Origin: Tetrahymena thermophila SB210
Taxonomy: Eukaryota; Ciliophora; Oligohymenophorea; Hymenostomatida; Tetrahymenidae
DNA length: 64,000 nucleotides
Direction: 5' to 3'
NCBI RefSeq assembly: GCF_000189635.1
Contig: NW_002475972.1
Location: 26,993 to 90,992, forward strand
Below the pieces are notes generated by a model, which ran no database searches, was not told the DNA's origin, and saw nothing but the letters and a program-made list of their open reading frames with translations. Shown here piece after piece: positions 26,701-41,300 of the stretch (within the stretch, counting starts at the first letter, position 1; the number at the start of each line of letters is the position of its first letter). The translations under genes and the position numbers were made by a program.

Positions 26701-29700
26701 ATCTATCTAATTATTAGTAAGACATCGTCACTTAAGCTACTTTGATTTTGAATTGATGGAATATAAACAGGAGTTCCTTCTTCATCAAGGACCTATATTT
26801 TTTAATAAGTAATTTACTCACCACTTTAAATTCCATCTACTTCAAGTGAGTATTATTTGTAATTTATATTATGTGAGCTTTAAATAGTAATATCTTTTTG
26901 AGAAATGTAAATTTTCCTTAAAGTTGATCCTAAATTTTTACCATAGATGTTGGCATAATTATTTTAAATAGTATTATTTTGCTTAATACCTTTCTATAAT
27001 ATTATTACAAAGTCAGGAACTATTTATTGATAATAAATTCCACCTCCTATTTGAGCTTTATTGGATTCTATTTGGGAATTCTTTAATATTAAATTAACTT
27101 TGGATAGGTTTATAGCTCCTCCAGTAGATAGCACGGCTTAATTCATAACAAAAGCAGAAAAGTTAATATCCAAAGTACCCAAATATTTTGTGTTTATAAA
27201 ATTGATTGCACCTCCATTTTTTTAAAGGCATTTGTTAGAAATAAAATGTGAGTAATATATATTAGCCTTTTATGTCTCTATTAGTTATAAAGCACCTCCA
27301 TATCCATCTGAGTTTATATTATCTTAAAATATACATTCAGTTAATATAATATTGTAGCATTAATTAACTTGTATAAATGATGATAATGTGTTTTAATTTA
27401 ATTTATTAAGCTTAAGAGTTATATTATCTAATGTAACTTAATCTAAATTATTCAGTAAAATTAGAGAAGCTTCCAAATTAATTTTATTATTAATAAAAGA
27501 TGATTTAATCAGCTTAGCCTCTCGTTAATATAGTTCCTAGTTATTTTAAAGCTACTATTCATTAACTAATAAGAAAGATATAAAGTTATCAAAAAATTAA
27601 TTATTTTAAATAGTGAAGTTTGTAATGTTAATAAAATTTATTGCAAATTAATTTTTTTTATTATTTGATAAAGGTTATATATTATTCATAGACATTTTGT
27701 TTATTTATAATACTTGAGCAGTCAAATCTAAGATATTAAAATCTGTAAAAACTGTACTGACAGTTAAATTTTTAACTTAAATTGAATCAACTTGTAAAAA
27801 TATTTAAGTTTAGTTAGAATTAATAATAGATACGTCTTTTAGGAATAAACTCTAACAAATAAATTAAACTTAATTAATTTCTAAGTTTTACAAGTTGATA
27901 AAACTAAGTGAATTACTATTTTTAATTTCTATTTCTTATAAACTGGTATGAGAAGAAAATAATGCATTAAAGATTGTAGAAAACTGTAATTTAACTATTT
28001 AAACATTTGTGATATTAGTGTTTTAGATTATTTAGGCATTAAAGAGTTAAATATCCTATGACTAAGTGATATTTAGATCAGAAACATCCAAATAATATGA
28101 ATTGTTTAAGTAAAATATTTACAAGTTAGAACAGCTAATGACATTAATATTATTGATAGTTAAATTTGTATTATTAACCGCGCTAAAAACAGTTTGAAGG
28201 TTTTGATTTAATTTCATAGATTATTTAATATTAATGTTAGAAAGATAAACATTCTTAATTTGAATTATAGTGTTATTAATCAAATTGAATAAAGTATTTT
28301 AAAGTGTACTTAAGTTGGTTATATTAAGTTTTTCTATAACAACTAATTAGCAATTTTAGATAATTAATTGCCCAAAACTTTAGCTTTCTTGTGCAACTAA
28401 ATGTATGCTAGTAAGATAAACTTTTTCAAAATTTTACAAAATCAGAGAATTTTATATGTTTAAAGTTATATCTGACATTTAAAATATTTTCATGAAATTA
28501 TTTTAATTTATATTTATTAAACCCAAACTCAATGACATTTATTTTATCTAAAAATTTACAATTTATTTTGCATAAGGAATGTTATCTTACCAACAAATAT
28601 TACTATTTTAAGAAGTTGACTAATTAATCAAAGATAATTATTAACTAACCTAAATTTCGTTAAATAATTATTGAGATAGTGATCTAATACATTATTGATC
28701 AACATAAACAATTTCTATCACTTGAAGAGTTGTATCAATATTAAAATTTTATAAATTTGAGAGAGTTTCGAAAAGTGTTTCTTATGTACGAATATTCTCT
28801 TCAGTTCGATTCTATTGCTCTATACTAAGATTACATTTATCGTTAGGTGATAAAGGTATTACTATTCTTTCTATATCAGACTATGACGACAAGATAATAA
28901 GCAAGCTATATTACCCTTCTTAACTTTTTATGAGTTACAAAACCTAGATTTGATAATATTTCTTATTTTTTTAAAAGAGTAGTTTATAATCAGAGTTATA
29001 TTACAATTATATTAAGTAAATTTATTCTTTTTAGATTATTATGAAGTAATTATTAAAATTGATACTAATCATATTTATTGCTTCATGTATACCATAATTT
29101 ATAACAGGAAATTATTATTAAAAGCTCAAACCATTATAGATTATTATATCTGTTGGGCACACAGAATATATGAAATTAGAGTCAAAAGTTATTATCGCTT
29201 GCTTTAAGCATGGATTTAACATAGAACTTATAAAATTCAAATTCCAATCGTAAATATTTGTTGTACCTTTATTTGAGACAGTATATATTATTTTCCTAAA
29301 AGGATCATTCACAGTATTTGTAATTGCAGTTTTTTGAAGTAATAATTGTTAAAATAAATTTGTATTCACATTTAAAATTAAGATAATAGTATTTTAAGAA
29401 TCTGTTGAAACGATACACACTTAAGAAGTAATTGAGCTTGATTCAATATAATCATTAGTATTATATCTATCTTCATATTCAAAAGGGATCTTCCACCAAT
29501 TATTTTGATAATTCTTTATATCTTTAGATTAAAGCTTAAACATGAACTAAAATACACTAGTATTTTAAAGATTAATATCATTTATTTTTTTAGTTAAAAT
29601 ATTGAAGGTATAAATTATATTGACAGAAGGAAGAACTATAAAATCACCAATTATTAAGGCTTAAGAGAAGTCACTCTATGGAAGACTAAAAAAATTAACT

Positions 29701-32700
29701 TCATTAATTTGGTCAGCTTAAAGGTTTAATTAGTTTAATTACAAATTTTGCTAGTATAAAATGAGAATTTGCTACCTAGGTTTATCATAAAAATAGTTGT
29801 CTGGATTTTAAGATAATTGTATCTTTTAAATTAATTACAATTTTTCTTTTATTAAATCTACTTCGATTAAATGAAGGTTATCAAACAGTATATAAATAAT
29901 TTATTTTGTGCTTATTTGTATTAATTCAGTAAAATAGGGATGAATATTGTATTAATCTTGCAATAACATTAAATAATCTACTAGCACAGATTATTTAAAC
30001 AAGTTAATAGAATAATTTGCTAAACTATAATAAACTTAATATTAATCGTTGAATACTATGTTTTATATGTTTTGGTACTAAGCTAAATTAGTTTCAGAAG
30101 AATAGAGAACTTCAGTCAAATCAAAAGAAATCAGTGCAGTTTAAGTCAATACATTTAACAAATTAAACTAAGCATTTAAGTATATATTTTAAATAGGTGT
30201 TTCTTATTGCTATTACAAGGAAAAACTTTCTATAAAAGTCATTTCAGGATATTAATACATGTGAATAAACTTATCTGAATATAAAAAAATGATGTTTTTT
30301 ATCTCATCCATTATGATTCCTTTTGTTTGATATACTTAAATTTAAAAAAGAGTCACATTTTTTGTTAAAAAATCGCATAAATAAATTATTGGAGTATTAT
30401 CAATAACTATAACGCTTTTTTATTTTTAAAAATAGTATCCCAAGTGATTATCAAATTGGCTAGCAGTTTTATATAAAAAGAATGTGCTATTAGCAAAAAC
30501 GTCGATAATGATAATCTATTTTTTTGATCCAGTGAGGATAATGTAAATATCATTATCTATATTATAATAAGATTATGTTAATTGGTATTAACAAATATCC
30601 TTGTAACTTATTAGTTATTCTAAATCTTTTTTAATTACATTTATTGACAATTCTAAGGAATAAATAGCAAACACTTAATTTTTCACTTTTATTATTGGAT
30701 TACAACATAAGTCCACACCATAATAACTAGACAATATCTATTTAATAAATAATTAAGTTCTAAATTTAGCAAATAAAATGAAATATATTTAACTATATTT
30801 TTATGGCTTTATTATATTTGTTTATTTTTAAATGCTATTAAGAAATTTAAGAAAAAATACTTACTTATTATGGATATAATTATCCGCTTGTATAATCAAA
30901 GATTTAGAAACAAGGTTTGCTCAAAATTATTAATTTTTCATTACAATCTAAATCAAATAATACCTAACTCAAATCTAAATAAGATTGACAATATAAAGAA
31001 TTCAAGTTTATTTAAATTTAACTAAAATCTAACATCTATTATAAAATAAATAAAAGTTAATTAAGAATTAGAATTTGATTAAAAATTTTACGTTTATAGA
31101 GTAAATGATATTTTAGCTTGTTAATGTAACTATAATATTTTGCTACTAGCATACTCTATACTAAATTATCTTAGAATCTAAAATACATATTTGCTTAACT
31201 TAAGTATTTGAAAAAGCAGCAAATAAATACAGCGAATTATTTTTTACATAAATGAATTGTGGTTAAATCCAATTTAAAACGTAAATGCTAATGTCTGATT
31301 ATAGCAAAAAATTTATATCGATAATTTTAAAAATGTCTGTTGAATTGTAAATAGTAATTTAATTAGAGCTCTTATCATAAACTGCAATCCAGTTTTAACC
31401 ATCATCAAATTCTTATGCTAGAAATATCTAATTCTAAGAATTTAAATTTAAAATACGGTAAGGATTATTAAATAAATTTATATGCCAATAGAAGTCATTC
31501 TATGATTAGAAGAAGTGAATTTGAGAATCACCCTATTGAGTTTACCCAATATATATGTTATCTTCTTGTTATGTTTTAATTATTATCATATTTTAACTAT
31601 CTATGATATTTTCTGATTTCTTGTAGTATTTTGTTTCATCTAAACGATAATAATTAATTATTTATTCAACTGGTTACGCGTTTATAGATGTACTTGTTGT
31701 TGTTAAATTAAATAATTGTTTTGTAAGGAGATCAAATTTATAAAAAAAATCAAATTCACAAAAGTATATTTATTTATCATCATAGAAATAATTTGTTATG
31801 AAGAATCCAGATAGAATTTTACCAAGATATTATAGGTCAAATGAGTAAGCTGAAATATTATTAAATTCAATTTTAAATATCTCTTTAGTTATTTATGAAG
31901 TCAAAAAAAAGTTTGTCTAAATCTTACCTAGATTTACTAACTAGTATTCAAGTGTTCTCTTGCTTATTGAAAATGGCTAAAATAAATAATCAGCTGTCCG
32001 TAAATAAATAAGATCTCCATCAAAAATTGCAGGGAGTCTTTTATTTTTGTCAATAAACATAAATTCTACAAAATTTTAAGTTGAAGAAAAAGTAAAAATC
32101 TAATTTAAACTAGCTGAAACTAAATCAAACTAATAAAGTGACTAATCCAGATAGTTGAGAATCACTAAAAAACTATCTTGTACAACTATAAAAGTGCCCT
32201 ATATGTTAGTTAAATTAGCAAGTATTCTTTGGTTAGATAAATCTACTAATAAGAATATTTCTTGTATTATCAAAATTTTTTTGGATTAAATGTAACATAC
32301 ATTAGACTTTGAAATAAAGCCAATTAAATTATAGTTTAATATAAGCTTTTTATTAAAAATATCAGTAATATACTCATTGACAACTCCGAACTGAACTGAA
32401 AATGATGTTATTAAATATTAATTATCAAATACACGATTAATTATTTGTAGATTGCCCTACACTTAAAGAGATTATTAAATCGTTGTTAAAATTCTTGGGT
32501 TTTTTTAGAGGTTATTTAGTTAGTAAATTATATTTTACTTGCTAATAAGAACTTACTATTAGAAATAATTATTATTTATAGTATAAAATTAGGGTTTTTA
32601 TGTTACTTAATTTACATTCAAAATTAGTTAATTTATAGATATAATATTAAATGAATACTACATTTAATCCATTACTTCTCTGTAAAGCTAAATATTTTAG

Positions 32701-34448
32701 TTTAAAGATTAATATGGATTAAGAATTTAGAAAAAGGAATCATTTTTAATTAAATTGTATTTAATCCGTAAACAATTATTGTAAATTCCAAAGTATTAAG
32801 CATATTGAATGTATTTTCTTATTATAATCTATATCTCATCTTACTATATCATAAAACTAATTACTTAATATTATAGGAATGTCTTGTTTATTTATTTAAA
32901 ATTTACACTGATTTTTGTTTATGTATTTTAGTACTAATAGAGAGCGTCAGTTAAATTTGCAAATAGATAAGAATTCTAGTTTTCAAGTAAAATGAAATAG
33001 CTATTTAAAATTTGATTATTTGTTACTGTAATATAAAGAAGAGTATCCTGAAAGATTACCTAATTTATCAATACTCCATCATAAGTGTCATTAAATTATA
33101 TTAATAGTAATTGTTGTCTATTATAATCATATTACACTACCAAATTAAAAGATTAGTATGAAAATATGTTAGTAGGAAAATATTCTATTTCTAAAATGAG
33201 GATTTAGTCTATGAGCTCTCCATCTTACTGAAATGTTAATTTGTAGAACCAATTTTAAATATCAAATGTTGAAGATATAATATAATTTTATTTTTGCAAC
33301 AATATATAATCAGGAATAGGACTGAAGCATTATTTTGACTATATAAGTGATATAGAAAAGTCCTATTGAAGTGTTCCTACCTAAAAAGAATTAAAAAAAT
33401 AATTAAATTGAATTTATTTATAAGTAAATTTAATAATTACAAATAGTTAATTAACTTCTTTAGACTGAATATAATATCTGCTAAATATTTTTAATTAAAT
33501 ACTGTATCTGCTTTATAGTTAAACACGATTAATTTTTTTATTTTATATATCATACCATATTAAAGCTTATGCTTAACTATCTATCATGAAAACAAGCTTA
33601 TTAACATGATCTATATAACTAATACCATGTTATGATTCCAAATTTTATTCATCGAATTCTATTTGTAGAGTCTCAAAATTCATAACATTAAACCTTTATC
33701 CCTAAAGACATCCGCCATAAACTCCTGATAAAAAATATTATATTTAAGTCTCATCTTATCTTTGAAAGAATCCAAATGTGTTTATCTCTTGTAAAGTTTA
33801 TTTTGTTATTATATTCCAGTTTTGATCCACTATAGCGAAGCTGCAAGAGCCGCCACTTATAGTAATGTATTGATTCTCTTTAAATATCCCAATGCCATTC
33901 ACATACCTATTAATAACAGAGCTAGATAATTGCTGAATTTATGGGCATTCCTAAGTGTATTCACAAATTTAGCTACTGTAATTCAAATAATAAGATTATT
34001 GACAGGTATTCATACATTTTCTACTTTCGAAAGGTGGATTAAGTAATTATAAATCAGATTCGCAAATCCCTTTTTTAGCATTACACTGATTATTGTTTTT
34101 ATCAAGCACTAAATTTTCATCACAAACCAGACAAATTTATTAAGAGGTGCACTAGACGCATCCACTGACTTTACATTTAATGCATCTTATGCCTTCGCTG
34201 TCAATAACTTCATTTTTTTGGCAAAAATTTTAACAAGTAGAAATATCATCATAACTCATGTAAGAATTATTTACACAACCAATGCATGAGTTTTGGCTTA
34301 TATTAAAGCAATTTTAGCAATTTGGTGAGCAGCTAAGACATGCTTGTGATAGAGTGTCAAATATTTAAGATATTTAACACGTTTGAGCTAAGCAATATTA
34401 TAAGAATATTAAATTCATTATAATTTGTATTCCTTTATGCGATTTCAT
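23766..34448 (-). CDS. P3: third tandem giant membrane protein, 3248 aa, 8 exons
   Basis: Introns: 33381-33440, 31036-31091, 30738-30864, 25684-26216, 25357-25409, 24608-24658, 23897-23952. Exon lengths 1008, 2289, 171, 4521, 274, 698, 655 and 131 total 9747 nt, in frame to TGA at 23766. The N-terminus is MKSHKGIQIIMNLIFLQYCL, a signal peptide followed by AQTC. Exon 2 is nine bases (three codons) shorter than in P1, and one codon is missing in exon 7 (VLMNIIMS against VLIMNVIMS); both changes keep the frame. The donor of intron 4 is AAG|GTAAG, where the others have A before GT. Exon 3 ends in SGQLYPQQ, one of the least conserved junctions. The spliced protein ends ...KSLNY. The domain order and inferred role are as for P1; no independent clue to its ligand or expression. 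Confidence 0.85.
25684..26216 (-). other. Intron 4 of P3 (533 bp) with CG-rich islands and an open reading stretch
   Basis: The ends are canonical (GTAAGATT, AAAAAG). Inside are two G+C-rich islands: GGCGCGCC at 25809-25816, and GACGCGCAG with GTGGGCTC around 26125-26165. On the gene's own strand a frame without TGA runs for about 140 codons from the donor side to about 25790, but it has no ATG near its beginning. The homologous stretches of P2 and P5 contain TGA in that frame. I take this as decayed or non-coding sequence rather than a gene. Confidence 0.75.
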
Positions 34449-35314
34449 AATTTAATTCCCTTAGTTAATCTAATTTGATAAGTATATTCAAAAATTATTT
34501 GCTATTTGTAATTATTTTTAAGCAAATAGTCCAAATCTTAAACAAAATCAAAATAATCTTTGCAATTATCTTTTAATATAAAAACTTGAAATTATATGAT
34601 TGAGAAATTGTAAAAATCATAGTATTTTAAAACAAAATTATAGTTTTGTGTTATTTCAACTTAACAAAATAAAAAACTATATTTAAAATTTATAAAAATA
34701 TTTGCTTCAAGTATTACACTTAAAAATGAAGAAAAAATAAAAAGCATATTTTATTAATTTAGACATTTCTGAGAAAAACTATCTTTCAAAAATATTTCAT
34801 TCAATTTATAAATCTGAGATTTTTAGCAAACAAAAATTAAAAATTCATATGAAAATTATAAAATAAATTTTATTAATATTATGTGATTCAAAATATCATA
34901 CATCAATTTACACTATTCACCTATTTTTATTAGATTTTTGCCAAATAAATTTACTGTAAAATCTCCTTTTGAAATGTATAAGCCAAAAATAAGTGTTAGA
35001 ATTCTTTTTAAAAATTAAGCAAAAAGAGTTTTATAACTAAAAATTTTTACTCTGTCTAATTTTAAAAATAATAGGTATATCTGTAAGATAAATCTTAATT
35101 TAAAAAAGAAAAAAATTCATGTAGATTACCATATAATTATTTTTTATATAAATAATTTAAAACCTAAAACAGCTAATAAATTATAGTTAAAATGAAATCA
35201 TTTTTTACAATATTTTTATGTTTAAAAATAGATATTTTCAAAAATTTAATATTTTAAAATTAAAAAACAAAAATAAATATGAAAATATTTTACATTTAAA
35301 TCATAATTAAACGT
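34449..35314. other. Spacer: promoter of P3 and 3' flank of P4
   Basis: 866 bp, AT-rich, no supported gene. It holds the P3 upstream element near 34720-34820 and, at about 35230-35314, the shared 3'-flank block behind P4. Nothing else stands out. Confidence 0.6.
34720..34820 (-). promoter_or_regulatory. Conserved upstream element of P3
   Basis: AGACATTTCT at 34761-34770 (one substitution from the palindrome of P1) lies 313 bp before the P3 start. It is followed by GAGAAAA and then an AAATATTTCATTCAATTTA tract matching P1 and P2. Confidence 0.45.
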
Positions 35315-38300
35315 TCAAAAATAGAAAAATATCTTTTTATCTAACTTTCTTTCAATTTCTAAAGCATTTCCTTAATCTACTAACAGTATATTTTAATTTT
35401 CTTGAGTTTACTGATTTTAAGCATATTATTAAATTGATGTTGAATCTAAATTAGTAGTTGTTAATTCTTTTGATTATTTTAAAAATGAATAAATAATTTG
35501 AAAAAAAAAAAATTTACATTATAGATTAGTGTAAGTTTTCCTCGTTTATTCAGTTTAGTTATTTACTTATTTTTAATAATTTAAATTATTGTTCTTCTCT
35601 TCTTATTTTATGTTTGATGTCAAATAATTCCAATTAGAATTTCTCTAATTTTCTATTCCTTTTCTCTCTGAAGGGATATTTATAAATTAACTTTCTAGAT
35701 TAAATTACACCAACAACTACTCTTCGTTGTAAAAATTGTAATTTTTTAAGAATTTGAGAAGAATTTTAAATTTTCTTTAAACTGATTTTAGTTTAATCAA
35801 GGATCTTATTTTTGATTTATTAATTATTTAAACATTAGTAAATATACTAGGATATTTTTATTTTAATTTTAAAAGAAAATTCTAAAATAAATTGTTATCT
35901 TTTTTATTTGCATTTATCAACACATCTACCATTCCAAATATCAATTATAAGAAGAGATATAAGTTTAATAGTATTATTATTGAAGCAATAATTGCTTAAA
36001 AAACTATATATTGGGTTTATTAAAATTATATCTGCTAAATATAGAATAAATTCAAAGCCAATATGCAAAGCATAGTAGATAACTGCTATAAATCATTGTA
36101 AATTTATTAAATATAAGGCTTTGATTTTCCAACTAAAAAGATATTAAGCGACATTATTATGTTCATTGTTAAAACCTTTATTCAAAAATATAATAAATAT
36201 TTATTAAATCGAAATTAATATTTACTTAAATAAACTAATAATTTTCTTTGAGCAAAATAAAAGTTATTATTAGGGTTGTTTTGTAGATGATCTTATAGAA
36301 CTCCCAATAATACATTTTATCTCTAAATCCTGCAAATATGTATGAATATTATACTTTAATAAAATAAGACTTCTTTTTTTTTCTGACGAGATATACGCTA
36401 ACAAATAAAATAATAGGTATGATCATTCCATAAATGATCAACAGAGGTAAGCAAAATATAAATATATATGGTAAATGATATTTTGGATCATAGCATTTGA
36501 TATTATAGTCCAAATCCATATACTTTTAATCTCCTATATAAACACAGTTCATAGATTTACTTAGCATAGTTATAATTGAAACAAAATAATAAAAGTAAAT
36601 AAAAATTAAAGCAGCTCTGGCATGCCTTATGAATAAATTTTATTTGAACCTTAAAAAAATATAGCCTATTATAAAATATGAGATTATAATTATAATAGGT
36701 TGCAATAAAGACCAAAGCAATTAATAGAACCACAAAGGTCGTAAACTAGAGTTCTATGCAAATAAGCAATCTATAGATTTACTGATAGCTCCTAATGGAT
36801 TACCAGATATTTAAACAGGTACTGAAATAGCCATAAAATTGTTAAATAAGCTATATATCAAAGAAAGAATTTGCAAATGATCATTTAGAATCTTAGAAAA
36901 TATTTTTGGTCTTTCTGATTTATCTAAAAATATATTTTAAATAAATTTTAAATTATAAAAAAATGCTTGATTAATTACATGTATTGCCTAAAAAAAGTAT
37001 CCCTGACTTTTTTACATAATGTCCTAAGAGTTTAATATATAACTGATTTTATAAGCTTCTGACCATAAAAAAAATATAAGCTATTACTATAAAGAATTTT
37101 AGTAAATTATTTAAAACAATCAGGCTAAGGTTATCTGAGCATTTATAGCATTATTTTGATGTGATTTATTCTGCATACGAATCATCCCAAATTTCACCAT
37201 ATATATCACAAGAAGCACATATTATACCTATATATCCTCTAGCACAATTAAACTTTTTATATAAAAAAGAAATTTAAATATAATTAAAAAAGTATTTACC
37301 ACATTAATATAATTCAATTTAACATAAATCCTAATATATTAACATTATAAAAAAATAAAAATTTTTATATTTTCGACTGAATTTTTTTAAACTGATAAAA
37401 AGTCTAGGAGTGGAGAAAAGAGTGCTTATATATGATGATTTGGAGTAATTAGAAATAGAATTACAAATTCCCAAATTTGAATAAAATTAAAAATGTTACT
37501 TTCGATTGATTGCTTTAAGGTTAACAAACATCTGGATTGTAATTACAATAAATAATATCATCAGTCAACTCATTACTCCTCCAGTAACCATTTTTCAACT
37601 AAATTTTTGAACCTTAGCAATACTCAGCAGAGTCTGGACATTTTTTGCATTCACCATCCAGAATATCTAATGAGTATTTTCCCTCTGGACAAGACTCACA
37701 AATAATAGAATTACTAAATTATTTTTGAATCTAGCCTATTTTACATTGATCAAAATTAAGTATCACTTGAAGATCTAACTAACCTTAATTAAATTAGATA
37801 TTATTATTAGAATCAACTAATTGTGGAAACACATTTGATTTTATTTTCATAATCATTGAATTTAGTGGTTTATACATAGGTTATACAGTTAAATAAAAAC
37901 CTCCATTTTAAAAATAACTTGATTTTAAATTTCCTACACATTGTACTTCAACATTTAATTAATCACATATAATTTCTATATTGATCTATCTAATTATTAG
38001 TAAGACATCATCACTTAAGTAATTTTAATCTTGAATTGATGGGATAAAAACAGGACTTTCTTCTTCATCAAGAACTTGTATTTTTTTAAAAATAATTTAC
38101 TCACCACTTTAAATTCCTTCTACTTCAAGTTAGTTCTATTTGTAATTTATATTATGTGAGCTTTAAATAGTAATATCTTTTTGAGAAATGTAAATTGATC
38201 TTAAGGTTGATCCTAAATTTTTACCATAGATACTTGCATAATTATTTTAAATAGTATTATTTTGCTTGATACCATTTTATAGTAATAATACAAAGTCAGG

Positions 38301-41300
38301 AATTATTTATTAATAATAAATTCCACCTCCTATTTGAGCTCTATTTGATTCTATTTGAGAGTTTTTTAAAATTAAATTAACCTTAGATAGGTTGATAGCT
38401 CCCCCTGTTGATAGAATAGCTTAATTACCAATAAAATAAGATTAGCTAATATCCAATATTCCTAAATATTCTACATTTATAAAATTGATTGCACCACCAT
38501 TTTTTAAAAGGCATTTATTAGAAATAAAGTGTGAGTAATATATATTAACTTATTATGTCTCTATTAATTATAAAGCACCTCCATATCCATCTGAGTTTAT
38601 ATTATCTTAAAACATACATGCAGTTAATGTAATATTGTAGCATTAATTAACCTGTATAAATGATGAGAATGTGTTTTAATTTAATTTGTTAAGCTTAAGA
38701 GTTATATTATCTAAAGTAACTTAATCTAAATTATTCAATAAAATAAGAGAAGCTTCTAAATTAATTTAATTATTAATAAAAGATGAATTAAGTAGCTCTG
38801 CTTCCCTGAATTTAAATTGTTAATTTTTTTAAAGCTATTGTTAATTTACTGATAAGAATGATATAAAATTATTATGAAATTAATTATTCTAAATAGTGAA
38901 ACTTGTAATATTTATTAAATTTATTGCAAATTAATGATTTTTATTATTAGATAAAGGTTATATATTATCCATAAACAATTTATTTATTTATAATTCTTGA
39001 GCTGTAATATCTATGATATTAAAATCTGTATACATTGAGCTTACAGTAAAATTTTTAACTTAAATTGAATCAACTTGCAAAAATATTTTAGTTTAGTTAG
39101 AATTTTCTATTATTATATTTATCATGAACAAATTTTAACAAATATATAAAATGGGATTAATATCTAAATTTTACAAGCTGGCCAAGCTAATTTAGTTACT
39201 ATTTCTAACTTATATTTCTTATATATTGGTATAAGATGAAAATAAAGCATTAAAAATTGTAGCAAATTGTAATTTAATGATTTAAATTTTTGTGATGTTA
39301 GAGTTTTAAATTAATTAGACATTGAAAAGTTAAATATTTTATGATTAAGAAATGTTTAAATCAGATGCTTCTAGATATTAAGAATTATTTAATTAAAATA
39401 TTTGTAAGTTAGAAGAATCAGTAACATTAATATTATTGATAGTTAAATTTGTATTATTATTCGCACTAAAAATACTTTGAAGATTTTAGTCTAATTTCAT
39501 AGATTATTTAATATTTATGTTAGAAAGATAAACATTCTTAATTTGAATTATAGTGTTATTAATCAGATTGAATAAAGTATTCTAAAGTATGCTTAAGTCG
39601 CTTATATTAATTTTTTCTATAACAACTTTTTAACAATTTTAAATAATTATATTTCCAAAACTTGAGTCTTCGTGTGCAACTAAATTTATGCCAGTAAGAT
39701 AAACCTTTTCAAAATTTTATAAAATCAGTGAATTTTAAATGTTTAAAGTTATATCAGACATTTAAAATGTTTTCATTAAATTATTTTAATTTAGATTTAT
39801 TAAACCCAAGCTCAAGGACATTTATTTTATCTAAAAATTTACAATTTGCTTTGCATAAGGAATATTATCTGACCAACATATTTTGCTATTTTAAGAAGTT
39901 GAATAATTAATCAAAGATAATTATTAACTAGCCTCAATTTGTTTAAATATTTATTGAGATAATGATCTAATACATTATTATTCTAGATAAGCTATTTCTA
40001 TAACTTGAAGAGTTGTATCAATATTAAAATTTTATAAATTTGACAGAGTTTGGTATACTGTTTCTTATGTACGTATACTCTCTTCAGTTCGATTCTATTA
40101 TTATATGTTGAGATTACATTTATTGTTAGGAGATAATGGTATTACTATTTTTTCAATATCAGACTAGGAAGATAAGATTATTAATAAACTGTATTCTTCA
40201 TCTTAACTTTTTATGAGTTGCAAAACCTAGACTTGATAATATCTTCCTTACTTTTAAAAGAGAATTTTATAATTAGAATTATATTGCAATTATATTAAGT
40301 AAATTTATTCTTTTTAGATTATTATGAAGTAATTATTAAAATTGATACTAATCATATTTGTCGCTTCTTCTATTCCATAATTTATTACAGGAAATTATTA
40401 TTAAAAGCTCAAACCATTATAGATTATTATATCTGTTGGACAAACAGAATATATGAAATTAGAGTCAAAAGTTATTATTGCTTGCTTTAAGCATGGATTA
40501 AACAAAGAACTTATAAAATTCAAATTCCAATCGTAAATATTTGTTATACCTTTATTTAAAACAGTATAGATTATTTTTCTAAAAGGATCATTCACGATGT
40601 TTGTAATTGTAGTTTCTTGGAGTAATAATTGTTAAAATAAATTTGTATTCACATTTAAAATTTAGATAATAGTGTTTTAAGAATCTAATGAAACAATACA
40701 CACTAAAGAAGTGCTTTAGTTTGATTCAATGTAATCACTAGTATTATATCTGTCTTCATATTCAAAAGGGATCTTCCACCAACTACTTTAATAATTCTTT
40801 ATATCTTTAGATTAAAGCTTAAACATGAACTAAAATGCACTCGTATTTTAAAGATTAACATCATTTATTATTTTAGTTGAAATATTGAAGGTATAAACTA
40901 TATTGACAGAAGGAAGAACAATAAAATCACCAATTATTAAGGCTTAAGAGAAGTCACTCTATGGAAGATTAGCAAAATTAACTTCATTAATTTATTGAGC
41001 CTAAAGGTTTATTTAACTTAATTATAAGTTTTGTTAGTATAAAATGAGAATTTGCTACCTAGGTTTATCATAAAAATAGTTGTCTGGATTTTAAGATAAT
41101 TGTATCTTTTAAATTAATTATAATTTTTCTTTTAATAAATCTACTTCGATTAAGAAAAAGTTATCAAACAGTATATACATAATTTATTTTGTGCTTATTT
41201 GTATTAACTCAGTAAAGTATGGATGAATATTGTACTAATCTTGCAATAGCACTAAATAATCAACTTACACTGCTTATTTAAATAAGTTAATGCAGTAATT

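Noticed and set aside
39728-39910. Plus-strand frames at 39728-39910, 45241-45423 and 54016-54216
   Set aside because: They are antisense to well-supported exons (and, for the last, an intron) of P4 and P5, and are not conserved as proteins in the other copies.
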